40,672 bases of DNA, from the NCBI GenBank assembly GCA_016722525.1, contig JADKJB010000022.1:1-40672 (forward strand), read 5' to 3'. The stretch comes from Bacteroidota bacterium (lineage in GTDB: Bacteria; Bacteroidota; Bacteroidia; AKYH767-A; OLB10). Numbering within the stretch: position 1 is the first letter of the stretch; every line of letters begins with the position of its first letter. Made by a program: the position numbers and the translations under genes. This document shows positions 18,088 to 26,944 of the stretch, piece by piece. Under the pieces are notes generated by a model, which did no database searches, had not been told where the DNA came from, and saw only the letters and a program-made list of their open reading frames with translations.

Positions 18088-19520
18088 TCAACTGGAAACT
18101 TCTGTCTTAAAGCCAGGCACGAGTTCAAGGGTATTTAAATCAATTGCGGTAACGTTGCCATTACGCCCACCACAAACACTTGAATGGTGTGGTGCTGGTC
18201 CATTTGTACTAACGTTACGGTTTGTAATATATACAAGGTTATTGGAATCATCTACTGCAATACCATGAGATTGAAATCCAGCATATATGTTTTTGACAAA
18301 TGAATTGGTTTGATAATTTATCACCGCAATATAACTTCTTTTTTGCGGGTCCGGGTGGCTTGCTTCCATGCAGCTTACAAAAAGATATGGAAAGTTTTCT
18401 GTAAACGCCATTTCCTGCGGGAACTCTGGAACACTTATAGAAGCAACAACACTATCATTAGATGTTAATACTGCCCGAACCTCATTTGTATTTTGACAAG
18501 TAAGAAAATATTTAGTGCCATCAGGAGTAAATGCTATTTCATGAATTTGTAAATTTCCTGAAGCAGGGAAATTTTGTATCATGCTCACAGTTTCATTATT
18601 TGATAAATCATTCACTGGAAATTTTATTAATGCGCTTCCAAGCTGTTCCGAAACATAGAGCGTATCACCAGCAATATTGAGAGCAACCCCATGAGGAAAA
18701 TTAAGCCCTGGAACAAAAGAAACACTAAAAGTTAATAAATTCACAATTGCAATTTTTCCACCATTAAAATCAATTAAATAAGCAGTCATTCCATCAGGGG
18801 AAAGCGCAAAAGTATTCCAGGAACCTGCACCAATCTGAGCTTCCCCAATGAAAGTATTATCGTTTGTAGAATATTTTTGGAAAGTAGTACCACCTAAAAA
18901 GCATGTATACCAAAATTGGTTATCTTCTGAAACTTTAATCATATGAGGTGATTCCGTTGAAGGGGTAACACCAACATCTTTAACTCTCATTGCCAGCTTG
19001 CTGTTTGCGTCGAAAATGGTTACCACATCGCATCCCTGATTAGCTACATAAAACTTCTTATGAGATGGATTATCAGAAAACTTTATAAATCCATCTTCAT
19101 TTGGAGCTCCCTGGTCAATCCAGTTTTTAATAATTAATACCTCAGCTTGTGACAAGGGGGCTACATTTGGAGGCATAGTAGGTTCTAGGGTTAAGCCAAG
19201 TGTGGAATCGGTATTGATATAATAAAATAAAGTGCTGAAGTCCGAGCGAAATGGTATAACAGTCGCGCCGCCTCTTCCACCTTCGAACATTTTTCCCATG
19301 TTTCCAAGGACAACCCTGCTGCCGCATCTTTACTAATATTATTATGGCATCCGGAAACGGCGCATTTTGTTTTTATTATGGCTTCAATGTGAGGAGGATA
19401 CTTCGTATCTATGGCAATTGGTTCTGGGTCGGATTTATCATTTTTACATGAACCTGAAACAATAATAAATAATCCTATTGCTATAAAGGCGAAATAAAAT
19501 TTATTTTTTAAAAACATCAT
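18088..19520 (-). pseudogene. Lipoprotein with CX4CH haem-type site and beta-propeller, one frameshift
   Basis: The signal peptide and lipobox are FIIVSGSC (about residue 24). A cytochrome-like segment follows with KTKCAVSGCHNN, a CX4CH form of the haem-attachment site, and further on GGATVIPF, LEPTMPPN and IKNWIDQGAPNED, the pattern of Planctomycete-type cytochrome domains. The C-terminal 330 residues are a YncE/YVTN-like propeller (KFYVANQGCDVVTIFDA, LSPDGMTAYLIDFNGGKIAI, IAGDTLYVSEQLGSALI, FTPDGTKYFLTCQNTNEV). The two parts lie in different frames. Adding one A to the A5 run near 19300 restores one protein of about 477 residues (ETWE-x-MFEGGRGG). Clustered with metal-export genes, it could sense or bind metal or redox partners outside the cell; this is inference. 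Confidence 0.7.
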
Positions 19521-19521
19521 A

Positions 19522-21717
19522 TTATTTAATTATTAGAAACTTTTGACTTATATTTTCAATAGTAATAAAATACATTCCGCTTAATAAATTCTCAATACCA
19601 ATTGTAGTTGTACCAGGTAAACAATACCCTTTCAGTACTTCCTTCCCATGTATATTATTGATATGAAATCTTTTTTCATTAAGAGTTCCACTATTACACC
19701 TTAGATAGAGCTTATCCGAAGCTGGGGTAGGATACAAGATTAAATATTGTGTTGTTTTATGTTCTGAAACGGCTACCGGACTGGTTTGTTCATAAGACAC
19801 TAAGCCACCGGAATTAACGCCCAAAATAAGGTCCTGAAATGCGTCATTATCAAGGTTACCTACAGCTATACTTAATCGGGCAGGTTCATGAATATTACCG
19901 TAACTCGAATCAACGAGTGTAAAATTTCCAGATAAATTCCCATCAATATTATCGTAATAGAATATTTTACCACTTTCACTTCCCACATATAGCTTATAAA
20001 TACCAGAAGAATCAATAACACAGGGGGAACTGAAACCATAGAATGCCCCAGGTAAATTCACACTTACTCCTCCAAGAGTATCTGTAACCAAAGTAAAAAT
20101 AGGATTGATTAAAGACCCTGAATTTTGAAAGTATTTTATTGTACCCGTACTTCTTCCACATATAAAATCAAGCAACCCATCTCGATTAAGGTCAACAATA
20201 AATGGAGCAGCAAATTGACCCACATCAATTCCTTGTAACAAGGGTGTGGTTAGTGAATAATTAGGTGATGTACTGGTTCCAGTATTTGTATAATAGTGCA
20301 CATTTCCGTTTACATCTCCAACTAGCATGTCCAAATCCCCATCAGTATCCATATCACCAAATGTTGGATGAGCATTATCAGTGCTTAAGCTACTCACATT
20401 TGCAAAATCATTTGAGATTAAGCTAAAAACAGGCATGGTTGAAGTACCTGTATTTTCATAGTAAGAAAGCTGAGATGAATATGAAGATGTACCATCAAAA
20501 TATCCGTAATTTCCGACTATTAAATCCAACAGGTTATCAGAATTTAAGTCCATTAAAACTACATTCGCGCCGGTACCGACTTCTATCATTTGGTCGACAA
20601 AAAGTGAATTCGATTGTAAACTAAACTGGTCGGAAATACCGGAAGAAATATTACTATAATAAAGTACATTATTATAATTTTCGGTTCCCAGTGGGGTACA
20701 AGGTGAAACTAATAAGTCCTTTTTGTTGTCATTATTTACATCTACATAATATGATGAAGGAAACGTTGTTAAATCCACAGGTGTCGAATTACTTGGAAAA
20801 ATTGTATCTTGAAATGTAAATTCTGCATAAGAAGAATCCCCTCCATTGTGCAAATACAATAAATTCTGGCCCAAAATATCTCCATTTATGAGGTCTTTAT
20901 CTCCATCATGGTCAAAATCCTGAGCATTAAGACAAGAACCGGAATGTAATAAACTTAATTGAGATTCTGAATCAAAATTTTCTGTTGGAAAGGCTAACCT
21001 GCATTGAACAAAAAGATTGGCAGTATTGGCAAAACTATTAAGTTCCATATTACCGAAACAATTCAACTGTTGCTCCATGACAAGTGTATCACATTTATTA
21101 AAATTTTCCACACCCATGTTTTTATGATATTCGATATTGAATCCGGAAAATGAAAAATTCAATAAATCCATATCACCATCATTATCAATATCTGTACATG
21201 CAGGTATATTTATTTGACTTACAATAAGGTTTGATACTATAGGTCCTAATTTTGTAAGTATAGAAGAGTAATCTTCAACAAATGATATTCCTCCCATTGA
21301 AGTGGATGTATTTTTATAGCATTTAACCCATGCATTCGAATTTCCCGCACTGGTAATGATATCCTTCTTACCGTCGCATGTATAATCATATAACACAACA
21401 AAATTTTGCATAGGTGGAAATTTTGCTCGAAATTCCGGAGCATTGATATAACTGATTTGACCAAATCCTCCATTATTTTTTAATGTGGTTATCCTGTCAC
21501 CATCTCGGTCAAATACAAATAAATCATCAATACCATCAAAATTTAAATCAATATTATAAAACTGGGGTGAATTAAAGCCACCGCTCCATGGCAGCTCAAT
21601 TAACGTTCCGTTATGATAGACAGGAATATTATTATTTTGTTGATAATCCTGAGCATCGCTTTTTGAAACAATTATTAATAATGCCATACCAGCAAATAGA
21701 GTGAGTATATTTTTCAT
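19522..21717 (-). CDS. FG-GAP/VCBS-repeat protein with T9SS sorting domain
   Basis: 731 residues, intact. Signal peptide MKNILTLFAGMALLIIVSKSDA. Repeated Ca-binding FG-GAP motifs follow: NLDFDGIDDLFVFDRDGD, DYTCDGKKDII, DIDNDGDMDLLNF, DFDHDGDKDLINGD, DVNNDNKKDLLVS, DLNSDNLLDLIVGN, DMDTDGDLDMLVGDVNG, DLNRDGLLDFICG and NLDNDAFQDLILGVN. These build an integrin-like beta-propeller. The end (LYPTPASDKLYLRCNSG ... HINNIHGKEVL ... GMYFITI) is a T9SS type A sorting domain, so the protein should be exported and surface-attached. Its stop lies one base from the start of the next gene (19520), showing tight coupling to the CX4CH-type haem-site/propeller gene in the metal cluster. Ligand unknown. Confidence 0.85.
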   Translation of the reverse strand: MKNILTLFAGMALLIIVSKSDAQDYQQNNNIPVYHNGTLIELPWSGGFNSPQFYNIDLNFDGIDDLFVFDRDGDRITTLKNNGGFGQISYINAPEFRAKFPPMQNFVVLYDYTCDGKKDIITSAGNSNAWVKCYKNTSTSMGGISFVEDYSSILTKLGPIVSNLIVSQINIPACTDIDNDGDMDLLNFSFSGFNIEYHKNMGVENFNKCDTLVMEQQLNCFGNMELNSFANTANLFVQCRLAFPTENFDSESQLSLLHSGSCLNAQDFDHDGDKDLINGDILGQNLLYLHNGGDSSYAEFTFQDTIFPSNSTPVDLTTFPSSYYVDVNNDNKKDLLVSPCTPLGTENYNNVLYYSNISSGISDQFSLQSNSLFVDQMIEVGTGANVVLMDLNSDNLLDLIVGNYGYFDGTSSYSSQLSYYENTGTSTMPVFSLISNDFANVSSLSTDNAHPTFGDMDTDGDLDMLVGDVNGNVHYYTNTGTSTSPNYSLTTPLLQGIDVGQFAAPFIVDLNRDGLLDFICGRSTGTIKYFQNSGSLINPIFTLVTDTLGGVSVNLPGAFYGFSSPCVIDSSGIYKLYVGSESGKIFYYDNIDGNLSGNFTLVDSSYGNIHEPARLSIAVGNLDNDAFQDLILGVNSGGLVSYEQTSPVAVSEHKTTQYLILYPTPASDKLYLRCNSGTLNEKRFHINNIHGKEVLKGYCLPGTTTIGIENLLSGMYFITIENISQKFLIIK

Positions 21718-21750
21718 TTCAAGCTAAATTTTAAATAATTCTGGTAGCAC

Positions 21751-22218
21751 TTACTCAGTTACTGGAACATTCAAATCAATTTCGCCTGAGCTCGAAGTCA
21801 CTATGGTAGGTATTCCTCCCTTAACTTCAGCAGCAATTGAAGTATCGAAAGCAGTCATATAAATAAAATATTGACCCCTTTTTAGATTTTCAATTTCGAT
21901 GTGATTCTCTGTAGTATCTGCTGTGATTTGTAAATCATACAGTGCAGGATTTTCTCCTGGAAATTGTTGTGTGTTAAATTTTACATACACATTATAAGGT
22001 CGTGTTTCATCTCCATGATGTTTCGGATAGGCAACGATTGTAACATTGCCACCTAAACCTGCATACTCACAAGAACCATCATCTTCTTCTGCATTGGGAT
22101 TGTAGTTAATTGAAATCGGGTCTTTACACCCTTTGGTTTTATCCTTTTTACACGAACTAACAATAACGCATGTCATTGCTAATAGGATTAATACTGAAAC
22201 TGAGATGTAAGTTTTCAT
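21751..22218 (-). CDS. Lipoprotein with CxDPxxxNYNPxAxxDDGSC motif
   Basis: 155 residues. Lipobox VIVSSC at about residues 18-23 predicts a lipid-anchored exported protein. The mature N-terminus has GCKDPISINYNPNAEEDDGS followed by CEY, a cysteine-bridged motif common in Bacteroidota secreted proteins. The remainder is a beta-sandwich-like domain (NVTIVAYPKHHGD, YNVYVKFNTQQFPGE, RGQYFIYMTAFDTSI). PKHHGD supplies paired His that might touch metal. It lies between the CusB-type adaptor and the FG-GAP gene, in the same direction. Function unknown. Confidence 0.75.
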   Translation of the reverse strand: MKTYISVSVLILLAMTCVIVSSCKKDKTKGCKDPISINYNPNAEEDDGSCEYAGLGGNVTIVAYPKHHGDETRPYNVYVKFNTQQFPGENPALYDLQITADTTENHIEIENLKRGQYFIYMTAFDTSIAAEVKGGIPTIVTSSSGEIDLNVPVTE

Positions 22219-22440
22219 AGTTTTGATATTTATGGATACAATAGATTTGGTTAATTTTATCTTAATAATTGCTTAACAATTCAAAATTAGTTAAATTTTG
22301 ATATAATGATGGTGTCCAAGGATTCTTGGCTTAATGGCTTTTGATATTTTCTAGCGCAGTATGAACTTCTAAACAGTGCTAATACAAATATTATTTTCTT
22401 CATATGTGCTTCATAATAATACATAAATGCAAAATTTCAA

Positions 22441-23862
22441 TTAGTGTTGATGTCCTTCACCAGCATTTGTCATTTTCCCAAGAACAAAAAACGCTCCTTT
22501 TGTGACTATTCTAGCATTTGCCGGAATATCCTTTAATAAGGTAATTTCAGAATAGCCAATATCAGTGGTTCCTTTAGCTACAGGAATACGTTCAAAAGTG
22601 AGCGTACCTTCAGTTGATTGTTCAGTTTCATGCTGATTTTCTCCTGCTTCATGAGTATGGTTGTCTCCTTCATCATGTGCATGCACTTCTCCTTCTTTGT
22701 GAACATGCTCTTCTTCAGAATGTGCTATTTCATTTTCTTTATGTTCATGGCCATGTGCATCATGTGCATGTCCATCGGCTTCATCATGATGTTCTTCATC
22801 ACTATGAGCATCTGTAACTACGAAGATAAAATCCTGACCTTCAAAATTTACAATTGCATCAGCTGGAACAGCATTAACGGCAGCCTCATTTAAACTTACA
22901 ATAGCAGTGATGCTCATTCCATCAATCAAACCTGATTTATCTCCCAAGACTTGGGCATGGACTGAAACGGCCTTTGTATTTGTTTCAAATGTGTTGCTTA
23001 TTGCGTAAATTTTTGCATCATATTCTTTACCCGGATTATTGGTGAGCGTAAAATGAATAGTCTGTCCTTCTTTAAGCTTAATCAAATCTTTTTCATAAAC
23101 ATATAAATCCAGATGTAACTGCGAATTGTCTACAACTGTAGCAATGGGGTTATTTGTCTCAACAAAACTTCCAATATTCACCATCACGTCACCCACTGAG
23201 CCACTAATTGGACTTAAAATACTAATAGCAGATTGAATATTGTCGCTCGTAAGATTGGATGCATTTACGCCAATAAGTTCTAACTGCTTTTGTAAACTGG
23301 ATTTTCGTGCCCTCAATGTTGTTAATTCAGATTCTGATTGCTGCAAAGACTTTAATGAAGTGGCATTCCCGGCTTGCAATTCCTTCTGCCGTGAATAATC
23401 AATCTCTGATAACTGAGCTTTTGCACTTATCGCAATAAACTCTTCTTGCATGGTAATAAATGCTGTTCCTGCAATAGTGGCGATAATTTGACCTTTAGTC
23501 ACAACATTTCCCGGTTGCACCAAAATAGTTCTGATAACTCCTCCAGCCATTGCTGTAATTGTGGCTCGGTTTTGATTAGGCACCTTTAAAATTCCATTTG
23601 CCCTGAGCGATGATGTAAGTTGCTTTTTTTCTATGTTACCCAGCTGAATTCCGATAGATTGGATTTGCTCCGCAGTCAATGAGGCCGTTAATGCATTTTC
23701 ATGTGAAGCTCCTCCTCCATGGCCATGTTCATCCTCTTCATGTGCGGCGGATTCTTTATTTCCGCAACTTGTAAAAAATAAAGAGAAAACTAATAGTGTA
23801 AATATCGAACCCTTTAAAGCCTTTACTACATTATATATTAAATTATTTATGATATTTTTCAT
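22441..23862 (-). CDS. RND metal-efflux periplasmic adaptor (CusB/CzcB type) with His-rich region
   Basis: 473 residues. Lipobox FFTSCGNKE (Cys33). The N-terminal mature part is His-rich (HEEDEHGHGGGASHE). The adaptor fold follows: barrel-sandwich GGVIRTILVQPGNVVTKGQ, a helical hairpin (about 140-205, AISAKAQLSEIDYSRQKEL), then the second half SGSVGDVMVNIGSFVETNNP, and a beta-barrel. A second very His/Glu-rich segment (about 355-415, many H-x-H and EEH/HDE groups) interrupts the membrane-proximal domain, a likely metal-binding loop. The end FVLGKMTNAGEGHQH is typical of CzcB-like adaptors. It bridges the inner-membrane pump and the outer-membrane channel, both encoded immediately upstream as one fused gene. 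Confidence 0.9.
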   Translation of the reverse strand: MKNIINNLIYNVVKALKGSIFTLLVFSLFFTSCGNKESAAHEEDEHGHGGGASHENALTASLTAEQIQSIGIQLGNIEKKQLTSSLRANGILKVPNQNRATITAMAGGVIRTILVQPGNVVTKGQIIATIAGTAFITMQEEFIAISAKAQLSEIDYSRQKELQAGNATSLKSLQQSESELTTLRARKSSLQKQLELIGVNASNLTSDNIQSAISILSPISGSVGDVMVNIGSFVETNNPIATVVDNSQLHLDLYVYEKDLIKLKEGQTIHFTLTNNPGKEYDAKIYAISNTFETNTKAVSVHAQVLGDKSGLIDGMSITAIVSLNEAAVNAVPADAIVNFEGQDFIFVVTDAHSDEEHHDEADGHAHDAHGHEHKENEIAHSEEEHVHKEGEVHAHDEGDNHTHEAGENQHETEQSTEGTLTFERIPVAKGTTDIGYSEITLLKDIPANARIVTKGAFFVLGKMTNAGEGHQH

Positions 23863-23874
23863 TTGCTTGTTGTG

Positions 23875-26733
23875 TTATTTATTTATTAATAAATTAATAT
23901 TGATAATCGCTTGATTAATTTGATAAATAGATTGAAGGTATTTCAGTTGTACATCAGTTGCAGTTTGCAATGCATTAGCATACTCTATATAACCAATATC
24001 ACCGCTTCTAAATCCTAATGTTGCTGTATTTATTATGGTTTCTGAAAATTTGATTGAAGATGCTTTGTATAAATTGTATTTAGTGAGGTTCAACATATAC
24101 TCTTGAAATGCAAATTGAATTTCATTTTGCATTTGCATTTTGGCATTGTCAGCTTCTTTAAGAATTGATTCCTGTTGGAGTTTAAGTGACTTAATTTTTG
24201 CCCCATTGCTTAAAAATGTTAGTGGTATACCAATCCCCACACTGAAACCGGTAAATCTATTTGAGGGACCAAAATATACTTCTTCTCCATTTACATTTTG
24301 AAAACCAACAATTGATTGATTAAAATAACCTACTTTAAAATCAGGGAGCGATTGTGATTTTTCCATTTTCTGATTCTTTTCTGCTATTATTGCTTGTTGG
24401 TACATCAATTGAAGAGAAGGATTCTGGAGAATTGCCGAAGAGTCCAAGGTAGAAGCAAGAGCAATCGGTTCGAAGTTATCATTAACATCAAAATCAATAC
24501 TACTATTAAGTAATGTCTTTAATGAATAATACGCATTCAAATATTCGCTTTCAACTTGCTTTAATAAAATTGATATTTCGTTTCGTTTGGTTTCAGCAGT
24601 TGTCTTTTCTAACAAATTGGTTTCACCTGTACTATATCGTAAAGTTGCCACATTTACAAAATCATCATATAAACTGTCGAGTTGCCTAAGTTTTACTTTA
24701 GCTTTCTTCAAATATTGCAATTGGAAATATTGCTGATGAATTTGAGCTTTTATTTCATTCACAGTTTCCTGATTTTTAATTTGGCTATTTTTGTATTCGG
24801 CCCTGTATAAACCTGCCCTTGCACTATAGTATGTAGGGAAGGGTATAACTTGGGTAACCTCAAAACTGTTGTCCTTGGTATTACTGTTGAATTGGCCATA
24901 CTGATAGCTCAATTCTGTTTTTGGTAATTCAAAATAAGATTGTTTAAGTTTTGAATAGGATTCTACTTTTAATTGCGATGACTGAATTTGCAAATTATTA
25001 TTCAGTGCCATGCTGGTTGCCTCATCAATCGTAATTTGCTTTACCGGGATTTGAGCTTTACTGCTTTCACAACAAAATAATATTGATATTAAAACCATGA
25101 ATGCTGTCAGCTTTGGATTGGTAAAATTCTTCCTTTTGGAAGTAAACATCAAATAAAGCAAGGGTAAGACAAACAGGGTCAAAAAAGTTGCGGTAATAAG
25201 TCCTCCAATAACAACAGTAGCTAATGGCTTTTGAACTTCTGCACCGGCACCGTGTGATAGTGCCATTGGTAAAAACCCTAAAGATGCTACTGTAGCTGTC
25301 ATCAAAACAGGACGCAAACGAATCTTTGTACCCTCCCGAATTCTTTCAAGTATATTAGTAATTCCATCCTTTTCTAACTGATTGAAAGTGCTTACTAATA
25401 CAATACCATTCAATACAGCAACGCCAAATAATGCAATAAAACCAACCCCTGCTGATATACTAAATGGCATATCCCTTATTAATAATGCGAATACTCCACC
25501 AATTGCAGCCATTGGTATAGCTGTAAATATGAGAGTTGCCTGACTAAGTGAGGAGAACGTAAAATACAGCAACATAAAAATAAGTGCAAGTGCAACTGGA
25601 ACAGCTATCATGAGTCTAGCAGAAGCGGCTTGCAGATTTTCAAAAGTGCCTCCATAGGTATAATAATAACCTTCCGGAAGTTTTACGTTACTTAATTGAG
25701 TTTGTATATCTTCTACAACACTTGCAACATCCCTGTCTTTAACATTAAATCCAACAACAATTCTTCGTTTTCCATCTTCACGGCTTACTTGTGCAGGACC
25801 CAATTCTAACTTAATATCCGCTACTTGAGAAAGAGGAATTTGATTTCCATTAGTGGTGGGAATATAGAGATGACTTACGTCTTCAATGTTATTACGATGT
25901 GCACTATCTAACCTGACAACCAAATCAAATTTCCGCTCATTCTCAAACACAACTCCTGCTTCGCCTCCCGCAAATGCAGTACTGACAATATGATTAATGT
26001 CCTCAATATTCAATCCATAATTAGCAATCTGGGAGCGGTTGTAGTTTATGACAATTTGAGGTAATCCTGCCACTCGTTCAACACTTGGCTCAGTCGCTCC
26101 CTCTATTCCGGAAACCACAGAATTGACTTTATTGGCATAGGCTAAAAGAGTATCCATATTCTCTCCAAATATTTTAACTGCTACATCCTGGCGAATCCCG
26201 GTCATTAGTTCATTGAAACGCATTTGAATAGGCTGACTGCTTTCAAAGAAAACTCCAGGTATAACCTCCAACTTTTCCATAATTTCATCCGCTAATTCAT
26301 TGTATGAAATATCTCGCTCCCATTCATCAGGATGTTTAAGAATTATCATCATGTCCGTTGCTTCCGGAGGCATTGGGTCAGTAGGCACTTCTGCAGCTCC
26401 TGTTTTACCAACCACCATTTTTACTTCATCAAATTGTTTAATAAGTCGGGATGCCTGCATTGATGTCTCTATACTTTGCGACAAAGAAGTTCCCTGAGGA
26501 AGTATGCAGTGAAAAGCAAAATCGCCTTCTTGTAGTGTAGGAATAAATTCACCACCCATTCTAGAAAAAATAACAATTGATAAAATGAAAAGCGCAACAG
26601 TTGTTCCAATTACTATTGCCTTAAATCGAATAGCTTTTTCCAACAATGGCGAATAGAGGTTTTGCAATTTCCGCATCATTCTATCACTAAAATTTTCTTT
26701 GTGCTTTGCATTTTTTAGAAAGAACCAAGGCAC
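23875..26733 (-). CDS. CusA/CzcA-type RND pump C-terminal part fused to a TolC-like outer-membrane factor
   Basis: Main open piece of a roughly 1,450-residue fusion. The first 530 residues complete the RND pump: RMGGEFIPTLQEGDFAFHC, the porter domain (QPIQMRFNELMTGIRQDVAV), SREDGKRRIVVGFNVKDRDV, and membrane helices to LPLLYLMFTSKRK. A second export-type segment (FMVLISILFCCESSKAQ) then leads into about 415 residues with outer-membrane-efflux features: ITIDEATSMALNNNLQIQSS, LYRAEYKNSQIKNQETV, YSTGETNLLEK and FRSGDIGYIEYANALQ. Pump-TolC fusions of this kind are known in Bacteroidota. The apparent start (GTG at 26733) is not real. The frame is joined to the preceding piece by removing one A from the A6 run at 26711-26716 (minus strand), giving LSKNAKHKENFSDRMM. 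Confidence 0.9.
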   Translation of the reverse strand: MPWFFLKNAKHKENFSDRMMRKLQNLYSPLLEKAIRFKAIVIGTTVALFILSIVIFSRMGGEFIPTLQEGDFAFHCILPQGTSLSQSIETSMQASRLIKQFDEVKMVVGKTGAAEVPTDPMPPEATDMMIILKHPDEWERDISYNELADEIMEKLEVIPGVFFESSQPIQMRFNELMTGIRQDVAVKIFGENMDTLLAYANKVNSVVSGIEGATEPSVERVAGLPQIVINYNRSQIANYGLNIEDINHIVSTAFAGGEAGVVFENERKFDLVVRLDSAHRNNIEDVSHLYIPTTNGNQIPLSQVADIKLELGPAQVSREDGKRRIVVGFNVKDRDVASVVEDIQTQLSNVKLPEGYYYTYGGTFENLQAASARLMIAVPVALALIFMLLYFTFSSLSQATLIFTAIPMAAIGGVFALLIRDMPFSISAGVGFIALFGVAVLNGIVLVSTFNQLEKDGITNILERIREGTKIRLRPVLMTATVASLGFLPMALSHGAGAEVQKPLATVVIGGLITATFLTLFVLPLLYLMFTSKRKNFTNPKLTAFMVLISILFCCESSKAQIPVKQITIDEATSMALNNNLQIQSSQLKVESYSKLKQSYFELPKTELSYQYGQFNSNTKDNSFEVTQVIPFPTYYSARAGLYRAEYKNSQIKNQETVNEIKAQIHQQYFQLQYLKKAKVKLRQLDSLYDDFVNVATLRYSTGETNLLEKTTAETKRNEISILLKQVESEYLNAYYSLKTLLNSSIDFDVNDNFEPIALASTLDSSAILQNPSLQLMYQQAIIAEKNQKMEKSQSLPDFKVGYFNQSIVGFQNVNGEEVYFGPSNRFTGFSVGIGIPLTFLSNGAKIKSLKLQQESILKEADNAKMQMQNEIQFAFQEYMLNLTKYNLYKASSIKFSETIINTATLGFRSGDIGYIEYANALQTATDVQLKYLQSIYQINQAIININLLINK

Positions 26734-26944
26734 ACATCATTGGAATATAAGTAAATGACAAAATCAATGCTCCAAAAATGGCAAAGCTAACAGTTTGTGC
26801 CATTGGGCGGAACATTTTACCTTCTATTCCTATCAAGGTGAGAATGGGAATATAAACTATAAGAATAATAATTTCACCAAACGCTGCACTCTTACGGATT
26901 TTTGTTGCTGATGAAAGTACTTCGTTATCCATTTCTTTTTGAGT
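26687..26944 (-). pseudogene. CusA/CzcA-type pump, middle piece between amber codon and frameshift
   Basis: Reads TQKEMDNEVLSSATKIRKSA, AFGEIIILIVYIPILTLIG, EGKMFRPMAQTVSFAIFGA and LILSFTYIPMMCALVLSKK, the fourth to sixth membrane helices of an RND pump. It is in the same frame as the upstream piece, from which only a TAG codon (26945-26947) divides it. The family usually has Leu here (RLTQKEMD), so TTG to TAG is the simplest change. At the other end the frame is lost in an A6 run (26711-26716). Confidence 0.8.

Noticed and set aside
22614..22893. Plus-strand ORFs rich in Met, Phe and His
   Set aside because: They are the complement of the His/Glu-rich codons of the adaptor gene and have no independent support.
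26711..26716. Programmed frameshift in the pump gene
   Set aside because: The required shift is +1 in an A6 run with no slippery heptamer or downstream structure, and similar one-base run changes occur in many unrelated genes here.
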